This document shows, one piece after another, positions 55,111 to 63,320 of a stretch of 64,000 bases of DNA (within the stretch, counting starts at the first letter, position 1; each line of letters begins with the position of its first letter). Location: assembly GCF_036227405.1 (NCBI RefSeq), contig NZ_CP109473.1, positions 3,224,001 through 3,288,000 of the forward strand. Reading direction: 5' to 3'. Source of the stretch: Streptomyces sp. NBC_01460. GTDB lineage: Bacteria; Actinomycetota; Actinomycetes; Streptomycetales; Streptomycetaceae. The position numbers were made by a program, and so were the translations under genes. The notes under the pieces were generated by a model. It ran no database searches and was not told the DNA's origin. It was given only the letters and a program-made list of their open reading frames with translations.

Positions 55111-56892
55111 TCACCGCATCCGGGTGGCCCACTCCTGGACCTTCTTGATCCGGTCCTGGATCTGCCCGGCCGTCGCCTCCGCGCTGGGCGGGCCGCCGCA
55201 CACCTTCCGCAGCTCGGTGTGGATCACTCCGTGCGGCTTGCCGCTCTGGTGTGTGTAGGCCGACACCATGGTGTTGAGCTGCTTGCGGAGCTCCAGCAGC
55301 TTCTTGTGCGTGACCACGGGCCGGTCCTCGGCCGCCTTCTCCAGGAGGTCGGCCTCGGCGGCCGGCTTCTGGCGGCTGTGCGCGATCTGCCGGGTCTGCC
55401 GCTTCTGGAGCAGCAGCTGCACCTGGTCGGGTTCGAGGAGCCCCGGGATACCGAGGTAGTCCTGCTCCTCCTCGCTGCCGGGATGCGCCTGCATACCGAA
55501 CTCGGCGCCGTCGTAGAGCACCCGGTCGAAGACCGCGTCGGACTCCAGCGCCTCGAAGGGCAGCTGCTCCTCGGTCTCCTCGTCCTCGAGCTTCTCCGCG
55601 TCCGCGAGGAGCTGGTCCTCCTCGGCGAACGGGTTCTCCTCGTCGCTGCCCTTCTTCGGCTTGTCCAGGACGTGGTCGCGCTCGACCTCCATCTCGTTCG
55701 CGAAGTCGAGCAGCATCGGGATCGTCGGCACGAAGACGGAGGCCGTCTCGCCGCGCCTCCGGGACCGTACGAAACGGCCGACCGCCTGGGCGAAGAAGAG
55801 GGGCGTGGAGATCGTCGTCGCGTACACGCCGACCGCGAGACGCGGGACGTCGACGCCCTCCGACACCATGCGCACCGCGACCATCCAGCGCGATCCGTCC
55901 TCGCTGAACCTGTCGATGTTCTTGGAGGCGGCCTTCTCGTCGGAGAGGACCACGGTCGGCTTCTCGCCGGTGACCGACTTGAGGATCTTGGCGTACGCGC
56001 GCGCCGACTCCTGGTCCGTCGCGATGACCAGCCCGCCGGCGTCCGGGATGCCCTTGCGCACCTCGGTCAGCCTCTTGTCGGCGGCGGCCAGCACGTTGGG
56101 GATCCAGTCACCGGTGGGCGAGAGCGCGGTGCGCCAGGCCTGCCCGATGGCGTCCTTGGTCATCGGCTCGCCGAGCCGCGCGGCGATCTCGTCCCCGGCC
56201 TTGGTGCGCCAGCGCATGTTGCCGCTGTAGCTGAGGAAGATCACGGGGCGGACGACCCCGTCCGCGAGGGCGTTGCCGTAGCCGTAGGTGTAGTCGGCGG
56301 AGGAGCGGCGGATGCCGTCGTTGCCCTCCTCGTACGCGACGAAGGGGATCGGGTTGGTGTCCGACCGGAAGGGCGTGCCGGTGAGCGCGAGGCGCCTGGT
56401 CGCCGGGTCGAACGCCTCCTGGCACGCCTCGCCCCACGACTTCGAGTCACCCGCGTGGTGGATCTCGTCGAGGATCACCAGCGTCTTGCGCTGCTCGCAC
56501 CGGTTGCGGTGCAGCATGGGGCGCACGCCGACACCGGCGTACGTGATCGCGACCCCGTGGTACTCCTTGCTCACGGGTCCGGCGCTGTACTCCGGGTCGA
56601 GCTTGATGCCTATGCGGGCGGCGGCTTCCGCCCACTGCTTCTTGAGGTGCTCGGTGGGCGCCACGACGGTGATCTGCTGCACCACGTGGTGGTGCAGCAG
56701 CCATGAGGCGAGGGTCAGCGCGAAGGTGGTCTTCCCCGCGCCGGGGGTCGCGACGGCGAGGAAGTCGCGCGGCTGGTCCTGGATGTACCTGTCCATCGCG
56801 CCCTGCTGCCAGGCTCGCAGCTTGCCGGCCGTACCCCAGGGGGCGCGGCCGGGAAAGGCGGGTGAGAGGTGGTGGGAGGCGGTAGTAGTCAC
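55111..56892 (-). CDS. DEAD/DEAH-box helicase (SF2, XPB/RadD-like)
   Basis: A 593-residue superfamily 2 helicase. Motif I is ATPGAGKTTFAL (about residue 48), motif II DEIHH, motif III LTGTPFRSD, and motif VI QAVGRFVRSRR. The C-terminal about 190 residues are charged and coiled-coil-like (KKGSDEENPFAEEDQLLADA and KRQTRQIAHSRQ). Conserved across Streptomyces, probably acting on damaged or stalled DNA; the role is not established. GTG 56892 has CCGGAG upstream and is preferred over longer frames. Single gene. Confidence 0.88.
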   Translation of the reverse strand: MTTTASHHLSPAFPGRAPWGTAGKLRAWQQGAMDRYIQDQPRDFLAVATPGAGKTTFALTLASWLLHHHVVQQITVVAPTEHLKKQWAEAAARIGIKLDPEYSAGPVSKEYHGVAITYAGVGVRPMLHRNRCEQRKTLVILDEIHHAGDSKSWGEACQEAFDPATRRLALTGTPFRSDTNPIPFVAYEEGNDGIRRSSADYTYGYGNALADGVVRPVIFLSYSGNMRWRTKAGDEIAARLGEPMTKDAIGQAWRTALSPTGDWIPNVLAAADKRLTEVRKGIPDAGGLVIATDQESARAYAKILKSVTGEKPTVVLSDEKAASKNIDRFSEDGSRWMVAVRMVSEGVDVPRLAVGVYATTISTPLFFAQAVGRFVRSRRRGETASVFVPTIPMLLDFANEMEVERDHVLDKPKKGSDEENPFAEEDQLLADAEKLEDEETEEQLPFEALESDAVFDRVLYDGAEFGMQAHPGSEEEQDYLGIPGLLEPDQVQLLLQKRQTRQIAHSRQKPAAEADLLEKAAEDRPVVTHKKLLELRKQLNTMVSAYTHQSGKPHGVIHTELRKVCGGPPSAEATAGQIQDRIKKVQEWATRMR

Positions 56893-57054
56893 GGTCTCCG
56901 GTTCGGCACTCGGGTACGTGGGGCGCTGGCCGTACGGGCCGGAACCGGCCCGCACGCGATACGACAACCGGGCCACCCTACCGGCGGGCGGGGCGGAACC
57001 CCGTACGGACCAGCCGTCACCGGGTGCCGCTGAGACCCGCCTCACAGGCGGCGA

Positions 57055-57423
57055 CTACTTGGCGAACTTGGGGAGCTGTTCGGCGATCTTCGGCATGTCC
57101 AGCACGCCCTGACATGTGTCCAGGACGAATCGCTCGGCCTCGTCCACATCGAAGTCCGCGTCGAGTGGATGCCCGTTCATATGCAGGAAAACCCAGGTCG
57201 CGTACCAGGCGATGCGCTTGTTGCCGTCCACGAGGCCATGGTTCCGGGCCAGAGACTCCATCAGCGCTGCGGCCTTCTGCCACACGTCCGGATAGGCGTC
57301 CTGGCCGAAAACGCTCGCTCGGGGACGAGCCAGAGCTGATTCGAGCAACCCGTAGTCGCGCACCTCTGCCGTCCCGAGCCGATCGGTGAGGTTCAGCAGC
57401 TCGGGGAGTGTCAGGTACTGCAT
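57055..57423 (-). CDS. Doc-like toxin (Fic/Doc family)
   Basis: A 122-residue toxin of the Doc (death-on-curing) type. The Fic-fold active motif HGLVDGNKRIAW (H62, D66, N68, K69, R70) fits the Doc pattern HxFx[D/N]xNKR. Doc phosphorylates elongation factor Tu and stops translation. ATG 57423 overlaps the antitoxin stop by one base, so it is expressed after and with the antitoxin. The short length and the missing glycine after N68 distinguish it from Fic AMP-transferases. Confidence 0.9.
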   Translation of the reverse strand: MQYLTLPELLNLTDRLGTAEVRDYGLLESALARPRASVFGQDAYPDVWQKAAALMESLARNHGLVDGNKRIAWYATWVFLHMNGHPLDADFDVDEAERFVLDTCQGVLDMPKIAEQLPKFAK

Positions 57424-57620
57424 CAGGCCAGCCTCCGGTTGAGCTCCTCACTCACCTTCAGCACGTGGTCCGCTGCCTCGTTGAAGAGGCGCGAGTGCTC
57501 GTTTATGGCGGTGATCACCGCATCGTGGGCGAACGACTGCATGCTCCGCCCCTCCGACTCTGCGCGCGCACGCAGGGCGTCGAGCTCTTCCTCGGTGAAC
57601 CGCAGATTCAGACCAGCCAT
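57423..57620 (-). CDS. Antitoxin of the Doc-like module
   Basis: A 65-residue protein with a ribbon-helix-helix-like N-terminus (LNLRFTEEELDALRARAESE) and a C-terminal amphipathic helix (HSRLFNEAADHVLKVSEELN) likely to wrap the toxin. It is not Phd, the usual Doc partner. It lies first in the operon, starts at ATG 57620 and its stop overlaps the toxin start. It should also repress the operon through the triple hexamer just upstream. Confidence 0.8.
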   Translation of the reverse strand: MAGLNLRFTEEELDALRARAESEGRSMQSFAHDAVITAINEHSRLFNEAADHVLKVSEELNRRLA

Positions 57621-57628
57621 GAGTAGAT

Positions 57629-57654
57629 GGTACCGCGTAGTACCACACGGTACC
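57629..57654. promoter_or_regulatory. Three-copy operator of the toxin-antitoxin module
   Basis: GGTACC (57629-57634), AGTACC (57639-57644) and GGTACC (57649-57654) start exactly 10 bp apart, so all face the same side of the helix. The array ends 9 bp before the antitoxin ATG and covers the promoter; ribbon-helix-helix antitoxins bind such phased repeats as dimer arrays. Confidence 0.75.
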
Positions 57655-59121
57655 TTAAGGCTTCTCCCCCACCCGGCTCGCCACCCACACCCCCACCAGC
57701 GCCACCGCCGCCATCGGCATGAACACCACCACGAACGCCCCGGGGTGCGCGACGGCGGCCTCGCTGCCTACCGCCCCGTGGGCAGCCGCGCCCACCGCGC
57801 CGCCACCGAGCGCGGCGAACGCCGCACCGCCCGCGGCGAGCAGCAGCGCGTTGGACAGGCCGTCCGAGATCTGGAGGGCCGCCGAATTGGCACCCGCCTC
57901 CCGCGGGGCCGACAGTTTCAGCAGCAGCACGCTCGTCGACGCGATCACCATGCCCATGCCGAAGCACCCGACGCCCCAGACCACGGCCAGGGTCCACACC
58001 GGTACCGCCTCGATGAGCACGCTCGGCGCGGCGACGACGGCCAGCGTCACGAGCACCATGCCCGCCATCATGAGTGCCCCCTGGTGGGGCTCCAGCCTGG
58101 GCCGGGCCAGCACGTACGAACCGAGTGCCCAGGTCAGACCGCCCGCGGCCAGGGAGAGGCCGGCCAGGGTCGGGGACAGACCGCGCTGGGTCACGAGCAT
58201 CAGCGGGACGAAGGACTCGGCGACGATGAAGGAGCCGGACGACATGCCCCGCAGCAGGATCACGGCGGGCAGACCCGGCGCGGCCCGCAGGGTCCCCCGG
58301 GGCAGCAGCCCGCGTACGGCGGGGACGAGCAGCGCGGCACCGGCCAGCGCCGGCAGCAGCGAGAGCCACCGCAGATCCTGCCCCGCGTACTGGAGCAGCC
58401 CGGCGCCCGCCGAGATGCCGAGCGCGAGCCGGATGCGGCGCCCGTCGAACGGCTCCGCCGCCGCGTCCGCGTCCGTGGGGCCGCCCGCCATCCGCCGTAT
58501 CGCGGGAAGTGCGAGTCCGAGCGGCAGAAGGATGAGGACCGGGATCCCGACGAAGACCCAGCGCCACCCGAGGTGCTCCGTCACGGTCCCGGAGGCGAGC
58601 GGTCCCACGACGGACGGGACGATCCACGCCGCCGAGAACGCGGCCATGATGCTCGGCCGGATCCGTTCCGGATAGGCCCGCCCGATGACCACGTACAGCG
58701 CGACGATCACGAGCCCGCCGCCGACACCCTGGACGGCCCGGCCCAGGATGAACGTCCACATGCCGCCCGCGGTCCCGGAGAGCAGCAGTCCGGCACCGAA
58801 AGCGCCGATCCCCGTGGCCAGCGGGGCGAGCGGCCCACGCCGGTCGGCCCACTGCCCGGAGAGCACCATGGCGAAGAGGCTGGTGGTGAAGTACGCGGAG
58901 AAGGCGAACGCGTAGAGCGGGATGCCGTGCAGCTCCCTGGCCGCGACGGGCATCGCCGTACCGACGGCGGTCGCCTCGAAGGCGATGAGCAGGACGACGG
59001 AGACGATGCCGATGCTGAGCGCCCGGTAGGTCCGCCCGAGTACGCCTTCCGCCGGTTCGTCGACGGTGGTCTCCACGAGGGCGGCGGTGACCTCGGCGTC
59101 ACGGGGTTCCAGGGCAGTCAT
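57655..59121 (-). CDS. MFS exporter (DHA2-like)
   Basis: A 488-residue transporter with about 12-14 helices. It has an acidic N-terminal tail of about 30 residues (EVTAALVETTVDEP), motif A in SGQWADRRGPLAP, and the TM5 motif AWIVPSVVGPLASGTVTEHL. A drug-type exporter; substrate unknown. Its end touches the toxin-antitoxin operator on the downstream side. It is the first gene before tRNA-Cys in this direction and has no adjacent regulator. Confidence 0.85.
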   Translation of the reverse strand: MTALEPRDAEVTAALVETTVDEPAEGVLGRTYRALSIGIVSVVLLIAFEATAVGTAMPVAARELHGIPLYAFAFSAYFTTSLFAMVLSGQWADRRGPLAPLATGIGAFGAGLLLSGTAGGMWTFILGRAVQGVGGGLVIVALYVVIGRAYPERIRPSIMAAFSAAWIVPSVVGPLASGTVTEHLGWRWVFVGIPVLILLPLGLALPAIRRMAGGPTDADAAAEPFDGRRIRLALGISAGAGLLQYAGQDLRWLSLLPALAGAALLVPAVRGLLPRGTLRAAPGLPAVILLRGMSSGSFIVAESFVPLMLVTQRGLSPTLAGLSLAAGGLTWALGSYVLARPRLEPHQGALMMAGMVLVTLAVVAAPSVLIEAVPVWTLAVVWGVGCFGMGMVIASTSVLLLKLSAPREAGANSAALQISDGLSNALLLAAGGAAFAALGGGAVGAAAHGAVGSEAAVAHPGAFVVVFMPMAAVALVGVWVASRVGEKP

Positions 59122-59319
59122 GAGCCCCAGAGTAAGGGCCGCAACACCGGGTGACCCCTGTCGGTGGGCGGTATCGAACTGGTCCCTTCGTCGTACGACC
59201 GAAGCTTCGCCCGGACCGCGATCGTGAACGCGGCATGGCAGTCATGTTGCGGCCCAGCCCCAGACCTTGAGACCCGCCCCACCGGCCCCGTACGGTCGAC
59301 AGCAGATCAAGAAACGCAC

Positions 59320-59391
59320 GGCCGTGTGCCCGAGTGGTTCAGGGGCTCGACTGCAACTCGAGTTACATCGGTTCGAATCCGGTCACGGCCT
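59320..59391 (+). tRNA. tRNA-Cys (anticodon GCA)
   Basis: Acceptor GGCCGTG/CACGGCC pairs fully, discriminator T73 is the U expected for tRNA-Cys, anticodon stem CTCGA/TCGAG holds loop CTGCAAC with anticodon GCA, and the T-arm is CGG-TTCGAAT-CCG. CCA is not encoded. Confidence 0.95.
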
Positions 59392-59412
59392 CCGGCGGAA
59401 GACCCGAAAGGG

Positions 59413-59445
59413 AACGGCCGCCCCCATGTCATGGGGGCGGCCGTT
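59413..59445 (+). terminator. Hairpin after tRNA-Cys
   Basis: AACGGCCGCCCCCA (59413-59426) and TGGGGGCGGCCGTT (59432-59445) pair perfectly and are followed by TCT, 21 bp after the tRNA. Confidence 0.8.
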
Positions 59446-59593
59446 TCTGCGTACGCCAGCCGTGGGTGCGGCGTCGCCATTGCGGAACCAGTGATCGCCT
59501 TCAGGTCCCCTCCTGCCCGTCGCCGGCAATCAAACGACCCTGATACTTGAGAGGTTTGATCATCCCCGTCCGAACCTCGAAAGGCTGCTTGCC

Positions 59594-60157
59594 TTGCCCG
59601 TCCGTGGAACTCTCCGGCGTCACCGATTCACCGACACGGCCGTCTCCCTGTCGGCCGTCGTCGTCCTCGCCTCCAGCCTGTCGGCGTGCTCCGGCGACGG
59701 CGACGACAAGGCAGAGAAGAAGTACACCGTGCCCACGTCGCTGTGCGGGGTCGACGTGGACCCCGCACAGGTCAAGGCTTTGCTGCCAGGTGGGGATTCC
59801 GTCTCGGCGACACCCTCGAAGCCGAACGGCGGGACGACTCGCTGCGACGTGTCCGTGGACGGTAGGACGGCCCTGCGCCTAGCCCAGACATGGTGGGGGA
59901 GGGGAGAGACGGCGACGACAGTCGCGGAGGCCTACGACGGCACGGACGGCGGGGCGGCGTCCGACGACTACCGGTTCGTCTACGCCGGGAAGGCCGGTGT
60001 GGGCAAGGTTGCTTCGTGCACGTCGTCGGACCACCCGGAGATGAGTCTCTTCACGATCATCCAGGTCCTCGACTCCGGTATCGACGACCAAGCCGCCATG
60101 AAGAGTCTGATCACCGACCACACCAAGGCGGTCGAGCAGTCCGCGGCCTGTCAGTGA
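59594..60157 (+). CDS. Putative lipoprotein, function unknown
   Basis: A 187-residue protein with a lipoprotein signal (VSLSAVVVLASSLSACSG, lipobox SAC). The rest is globular with three further cysteines that may form disulfides (LCGVDV, TTRCDVSV, VASCTSSD). Start TTG 59594 is the only in-frame start before the signal core; it follows AAAGG loosely. The gene is similar in layout to the last lipoprotein of the window (63321-63986) but the sequences differ. Family not recognised; near-tRNA location suggests accessory DNA. Confidence 0.65.
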   Translation: MPVRGTLRRHRFTDTAVSLSAVVVLASSLSACSGDGDDKAEKKYTVPTSLCGVDVDPAQVKALLPGGDSVSATPSKPNGGTTRCDVSVDGRTALRLAQTWWGRGETATTVAEAYDGTDGGAASDDYRFVYAGKAGVGKVASCTSSDHPEMSLFTIIQVLDSGIDDQAAMKSLITDHTKAVEQSAACQ

Positions 60158-60244
60158 CCTCACCGCGCGGTGGGAGCCAGGCGAGCCGCGCCGTCCGGGC
60201 GTCCGGGACCGTCGGCCTGATGTGCGACAGACGGCCGCACCTCA

Positions 60245-60334
60245 CTGATCGAGGCGGCCGTCGGGAAGGCCGGTGTGGGCAAGGGGCCCTCGTACAAGGT
60301 CTCCGTAGAACGAGCCGACGAGGGGCACGACTGA
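60245..60334 (+). pseudogene. Coding remnant related to the lipoprotein gene
   Basis: An open frame without a start ends at TGA 60332 and reads LIEAAVGKAGVGKGPSYKVS... A 22-bp block at its middle is identical to the upstream lipoprotein gene around 59990 (residues GKAGVGK). It looks like the 3' end of a related, decayed gene or a partial duplication. Confidence 0.4.
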
Positions 60335-60375
60335 TCATCCAGGCGGGCCGGTGCTACCCGGACCACGGGCTGCGG

Positions 60376-60624
60376 TCAGCCCCTGGCCGCACCCGCCACG
60401 AATGCGGTCCAGGCGGCGGGGGTGACGGTGAAGGTGGGGCCGTCGGTGACCTTGGAGTCGCGGACGTGGACGGTGTGGGGACAGGTGGCCACCTCTACGC
60501 AGGCTCCACCCTCGTTGTTGCTGTAGCTGGACTTGTGCCAGTCGTAGGCGACTTCGAGGCATGCCTCGCCCTCGTTGTTGCTGTAGCTGGACTTGAACCA
60601 GGACAGTCCGGGCCCGTCGCTCAC
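60376..60624 (-). CDS. Tandem DUF397 protein
   Basis: An 82-residue protein with two copies of the DUF397 start (WFKSSYSNNEGEACLEVA and WHKSSYSNNEGGACVEVA), then the single C-terminal VHVRDSKVTDGPTFTVTPAAW. DUF397 proteins are small Streptomyces proteins that act with the upstream XRE regulator, as in the BldB/AbaA-like systems. The first unit is an in-frame 60-bp tandem duplication. The start ATG overlaps the XRE stop (ATGA). Confidence 0.85.
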   Translation of the reverse strand: MSDGPGLSWFKSSYSNNEGEACLEVAYDWHKSSYSNNEGGACVEVATCPHTVHVRDSKVTDGPTFTVTPAAWTAFVAGAARG

Positions 60625-61457
60625 AGTTGCCTCACCTTCGTCTCGATGACCTCCACGGACTTCCAGGGATTGAGCGCCTGGGCCCGCAGGATGCCGAAGA
60701 GGTCGAACATGTCGCCCACCTGCTCCGGCTTCGAAAGCAACCTACCTCCGCCCTGCCCCTCCGCGAACAGCAAAGTGCGGCCCTCCACCGTGGACATCAG
60801 CTGCATCGGCCCGTTCAACCCCGCATGCGTGTGCTGAGCCGACGGCATCACCTGCACCGTCAGGTGGTTGAGCCGCTCCACGCAGTCGAGCACGTGCCGC
60901 AGTTGCTCCTTCAGCACCTCGGGCCCGCCGAGCGTCCGGTCCAGGACCGACTCCTCGATGACGTACCCGATGCGCGGCGGCGGCGTGCGCGACAGCACCG
61001 TCTGCCGCTCCAGCCTCGCTCCGACGTGCCGGGCGATCTCGTCCTCCGTGTACGCCGGTACGCGCGACCGGTACAGCGCGTGCACGTACGCCTCCGTCTG
61101 GAGCAGGCCCGGGATCAGCATCGTCTCGTACGCGCTGATCACCCGCGCGTTCCGCTCCAGCTTCGCCCAGTCCAGAAACTTCGGCGGGTACTTCTCCTCG
61201 TCCACCAGCTCGCAGCACGCCTTCAGCGCCCCGCCCGCACCGAACACCCGGTCCGCGTCGATCAGCAGGTCGCGCGAAGGGATACGCTCCGCCCGCTCCA
61301 CCGCGCCCATCAGCGACTCCGAGATCAGCAGCTGCTCCGCCGCCTCCTTCTGTGTGAGCCCCGCCCGCACCCGGTGGATGCGGATCAGCTCCCCCACCAG
61401 CCGACGCCCACGCGTCGTCTCGCCACTCGTCCCCACAGCCGTCACCACCCTCCCCAC
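60621..61457 (-). CDS. XRE/DUF5753 regulator
   Basis: A 278-residue regulator. The Cro/CI-type HTH covers about 20-70 (RLVGELIRIHRVRAGLTQKE, LISESLMGAVERAERIPS), followed by the DUF5753 domain (about 95-275, YETMLIPGLLQTEAYVHALY). Streptomyces genomes hold many of these pairs with a DUF397 partner, and some control development and antibiotic production. GTG 61457 has no clear ribosome site; GTG codons at 4, 5 and 8 are alternatives. The target is unknown. Confidence 0.85.
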   Translation of the reverse strand: MGRVVTAVGTSGETTRGRRLVGELIRIHRVRAGLTQKEAAEQLLISESLMGAVERAERIPSRDLLIDADRVFGAGGALKACCELVDEEKYPPKFLDWAKLERNARVISAYETMLIPGLLQTEAYVHALYRSRVPAYTEDEIARHVGARLERQTVLSRTPPPRIGYVIEESVLDRTLGGPEVLKEQLRHVLDCVERLNHLTVQVMPSAQHTHAGLNGPMQLMSTVEGRTLLFAEGQGGGRLLSKPEQVGDMFDLFGILRAQALNPWKSVEVIETKVRQL

Positions 61458-61520
61458 ATCGCATGGATGTGGATCGCGTCCTGCTGGTCACGCTACGCAG
61501 TCACCGCGATGCTCATAGCC

Positions 61521-62012
61521 ATGACGAGCAAGAAGGTCCCCGAATGGGTACCGGCATCGGGGCTCCAACTCCGCCTCATCGGAATTCACTTCGACGCCAT
61601 CCGACTGCGCGGCGTCCGGGGGGAGGCGGTGCTGCACCACCTCGCCACCCTCACGGACGGCGATCCGGGGCCCGTCGTGCGGGAGATCGCAGGGGCGCGG
61701 TGGACGTACTTCCTGCTGGAACCCGGCGCGAGCCAGGACTTCGACTGGCCGCCCGGCGCGAAGTGCTTCGGCCCGGCGGCCCGCGACCAGTACGTGGGGA
61801 TTCCGGCCGCCCACGGCAACACGTACCCGCTGAGCTGGCGGTGCGGGCCGCCGCAGGACGGGGACTTCGTGGACGCGGAGCTGCTGTACGGGCTGGTGAT
61901 GGCCCAACTCGGCCCGACATATGACTACTCAGGGGGTGCGCATCAGGTTGCGGAGGCTCGCGACGAGGGCAGGGACGTCGCGTTCGACCTCGGCCGGGGC
62001 TGCGGCCCCTGA
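61521..62012 (+). CDS. Conserved Streptomyces hypothetical protein
   Basis: A 163-residue soluble protein (SGLQLRLIGIHFDAIRLRGV, GARWTYFLLEPGASQDFDWP, PLSWRCGPP). I know this type of sequence from Streptomyces accessory regions; it resembles the N-terminal part of some small bifunctional primase/polymerase-type hypotheticals but has no clear catalytic motif. ATG 61521; ATG 61509 is possible. The last 84 bp overlap the convergent HTH protein gene. Confidence 0.65.
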   Translation: MTSKKVPEWVPASGLQLRLIGIHFDAIRLRGVRGEAVLHHLATLTDGDPGPVVREIAGARWTYFLLEPGASQDFDWPPGAKCFGPAARDQYVGIPAAHGNTYPLSWRCGPPQDGDFVDAELLYGLVMAQLGPTYDYSGGAHQVAEARDEGRDVAFDLGRGCGP

Positions 62013-62942
62013 CGATTCCGCCGGCTGGTGCGTGGTCCCGCAGGGGCGGCAGAGGCCGTCCGGGAGTGCTTCCGCAGGGCCGGGGCGGCCACAGTCGGTG
62101 CACTCGACCAGGACGCTGCGGGCGGGGGTGCCGGGGAGACCGCCCTGGGCCGGTGCGGGTGCCGTGGGCAGGTGGGGCGGCATCTTGTCGGTGAGGCGGC
62201 GGCGCACCAGGCCGATGGGCGATCCGATGCGCTCGGGCAGTCCGGCGGTGAGCGCAGAGGTCAGGTAGTCGGCGCTCACACCTCGCGCGAACCATGCGGC
62301 GGCGAGCGGTTCCAGCGCGGCGCAGTCGGCGGCGGAGAGCGCCAGGCGGGGCTCGCTGCGGCCGAGTTCGGCGAGGGTGAGGTAGGCGGGGGAAGGGTCC
62401 GCGACAGCCGAGGGGGTGCCCGCGCCCGGCTCCTCCTGCGGCGCCGGGGGCGGGTTGGGGCCGGGTCGCTCCGCAGTGCGCTGTCGGGGTACGACCGCCG
62501 GTTCGGCGGAGGGTGCGGGCGCCTGTTCCGGGGATGGGGCAGCCTCACCTGCGAGCCTGGCGATCCACCACTCGTTGTCGTGGGCGGTCCGGGACCAGTA
62601 GGTGAGCGTCACCCACCGGCACTGCCCTGCCCCTTCCACCCGGCAGCGCACGCGACGCAGGTGTCCGGCCACGGCGAGGGCGCGCAGCGCGGTGCCGATG
62701 GCCATCTGGCCGTACAAGGGCAGGTCCTTGGCCAGCGACTTGATGTCCATGGCGGCACCGTCGGGCAGCTGGTCGACATACCCGGCGACATAGCGCTCCC
62801 GCTCGGGCAGGAAGGCGAAAGCTCCCGCACCGGAGGGGCCTTGGGCCGGGACGGTCTGCTTGCCGTAGCCGGTGTGCGCCTTGCGGTACGGGCGCGAGGC
62901 TGCGGGAGCGGGCGGGGCGGAGCTAGGGTGCTGGATAGCCAC
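61929..62942 (-). CDS. Streptomyces HTH-like hypothetical protein
   Basis: A 337-residue protein. About residues 45-130 form a winged-helix-like region (FLPERERYVAGYVDQLPDG, MAIGTALRALAVAGHLRRVR), a Pro/Ala-rich linker follows, and the C-terminus has a small zinc-ribbon pattern (CTDCGRPGPAEALPDGLCRP). It lacks a clear family name and is common near other accessory Streptomyces genes. GTG 62942 has AAGGACG upstream. Its 3' end overlaps the convergent hypothetical by 84 bp. Confidence 0.7.
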   Translation of the reverse strand: MAIQHPSSAPPAPAASRPYRKAHTGYGKQTVPAQGPSGAGAFAFLPERERYVAGYVDQLPDGAAMDIKSLAKDLPLYGQMAIGTALRALAVAGHLRRVRCRVEGAGQCRWVTLTYWSRTAHDNEWWIARLAGEAAPSPEQAPAPSAEPAVVPRQRTAERPGPNPPPAPQEEPGAGTPSAVADPSPAYLTLAELGRSEPRLALSAADCAALEPLAAAWFARGVSADYLTSALTAGLPERIGSPIGLVRRRLTDKMPPHLPTAPAPAQGGLPGTPARSVLVECTDCGRPGPAEALPDGLCRPCGTTHQPAESSGAAAPAEVERDVPALVASLRNLMRTP

Positions 62943-63320
62943 GAGATCGTCCTTCTTGGGTGCGCGATCTTGGGTCAGACCCCGGCCGGTGCGCCAAACA
63001 CCGTGTCGGGGTCGTCTCGTCGTGGGCACCGTAAGCAACAGCAACTCTCCGCTGCAACTTGATCACAATTAGTCATACATGCTGGCCGTGACGGGGTGGG
63101 GAGGGAGGGAAGGTTTCCCCAAAAGCCCTTACCTACCCCCCGGATGGACAACACCGCTCGAACCTCGGCCCTCGCGTCTCAGCCCTCGAATCCCGAAGCT
63201 CAAGCGTCGGCCCGCAGGCATCCCTCGACTCCCCGAACGAGTGACAGCGCCACACCCGGCGCTCGGGCCCCGAGACTCGGGCCCCGAGCGCCGAGGTCAC
63301 CATCCGACCCCGCTGGACAT
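62943..63320. other. Intergenic region before the last lipoprotein
   Basis: 378 bp with no convincing gene; the short ORF at 63079-63423 has the composition of an antisense frame and overlaps the lipoprotein. It holds the hairpin at 63258-63292. Confidence 0.5.
63258..63292 (-). terminator. Hairpin after the last lipoprotein
   Basis: GGCGCTCGGGCCC (63258-63270) and GGGCCCCGAGCGCC (63279-63292) pair with one bulge, 28 bp after the lipoprotein stop on the minus strand. Confidence 0.65.
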
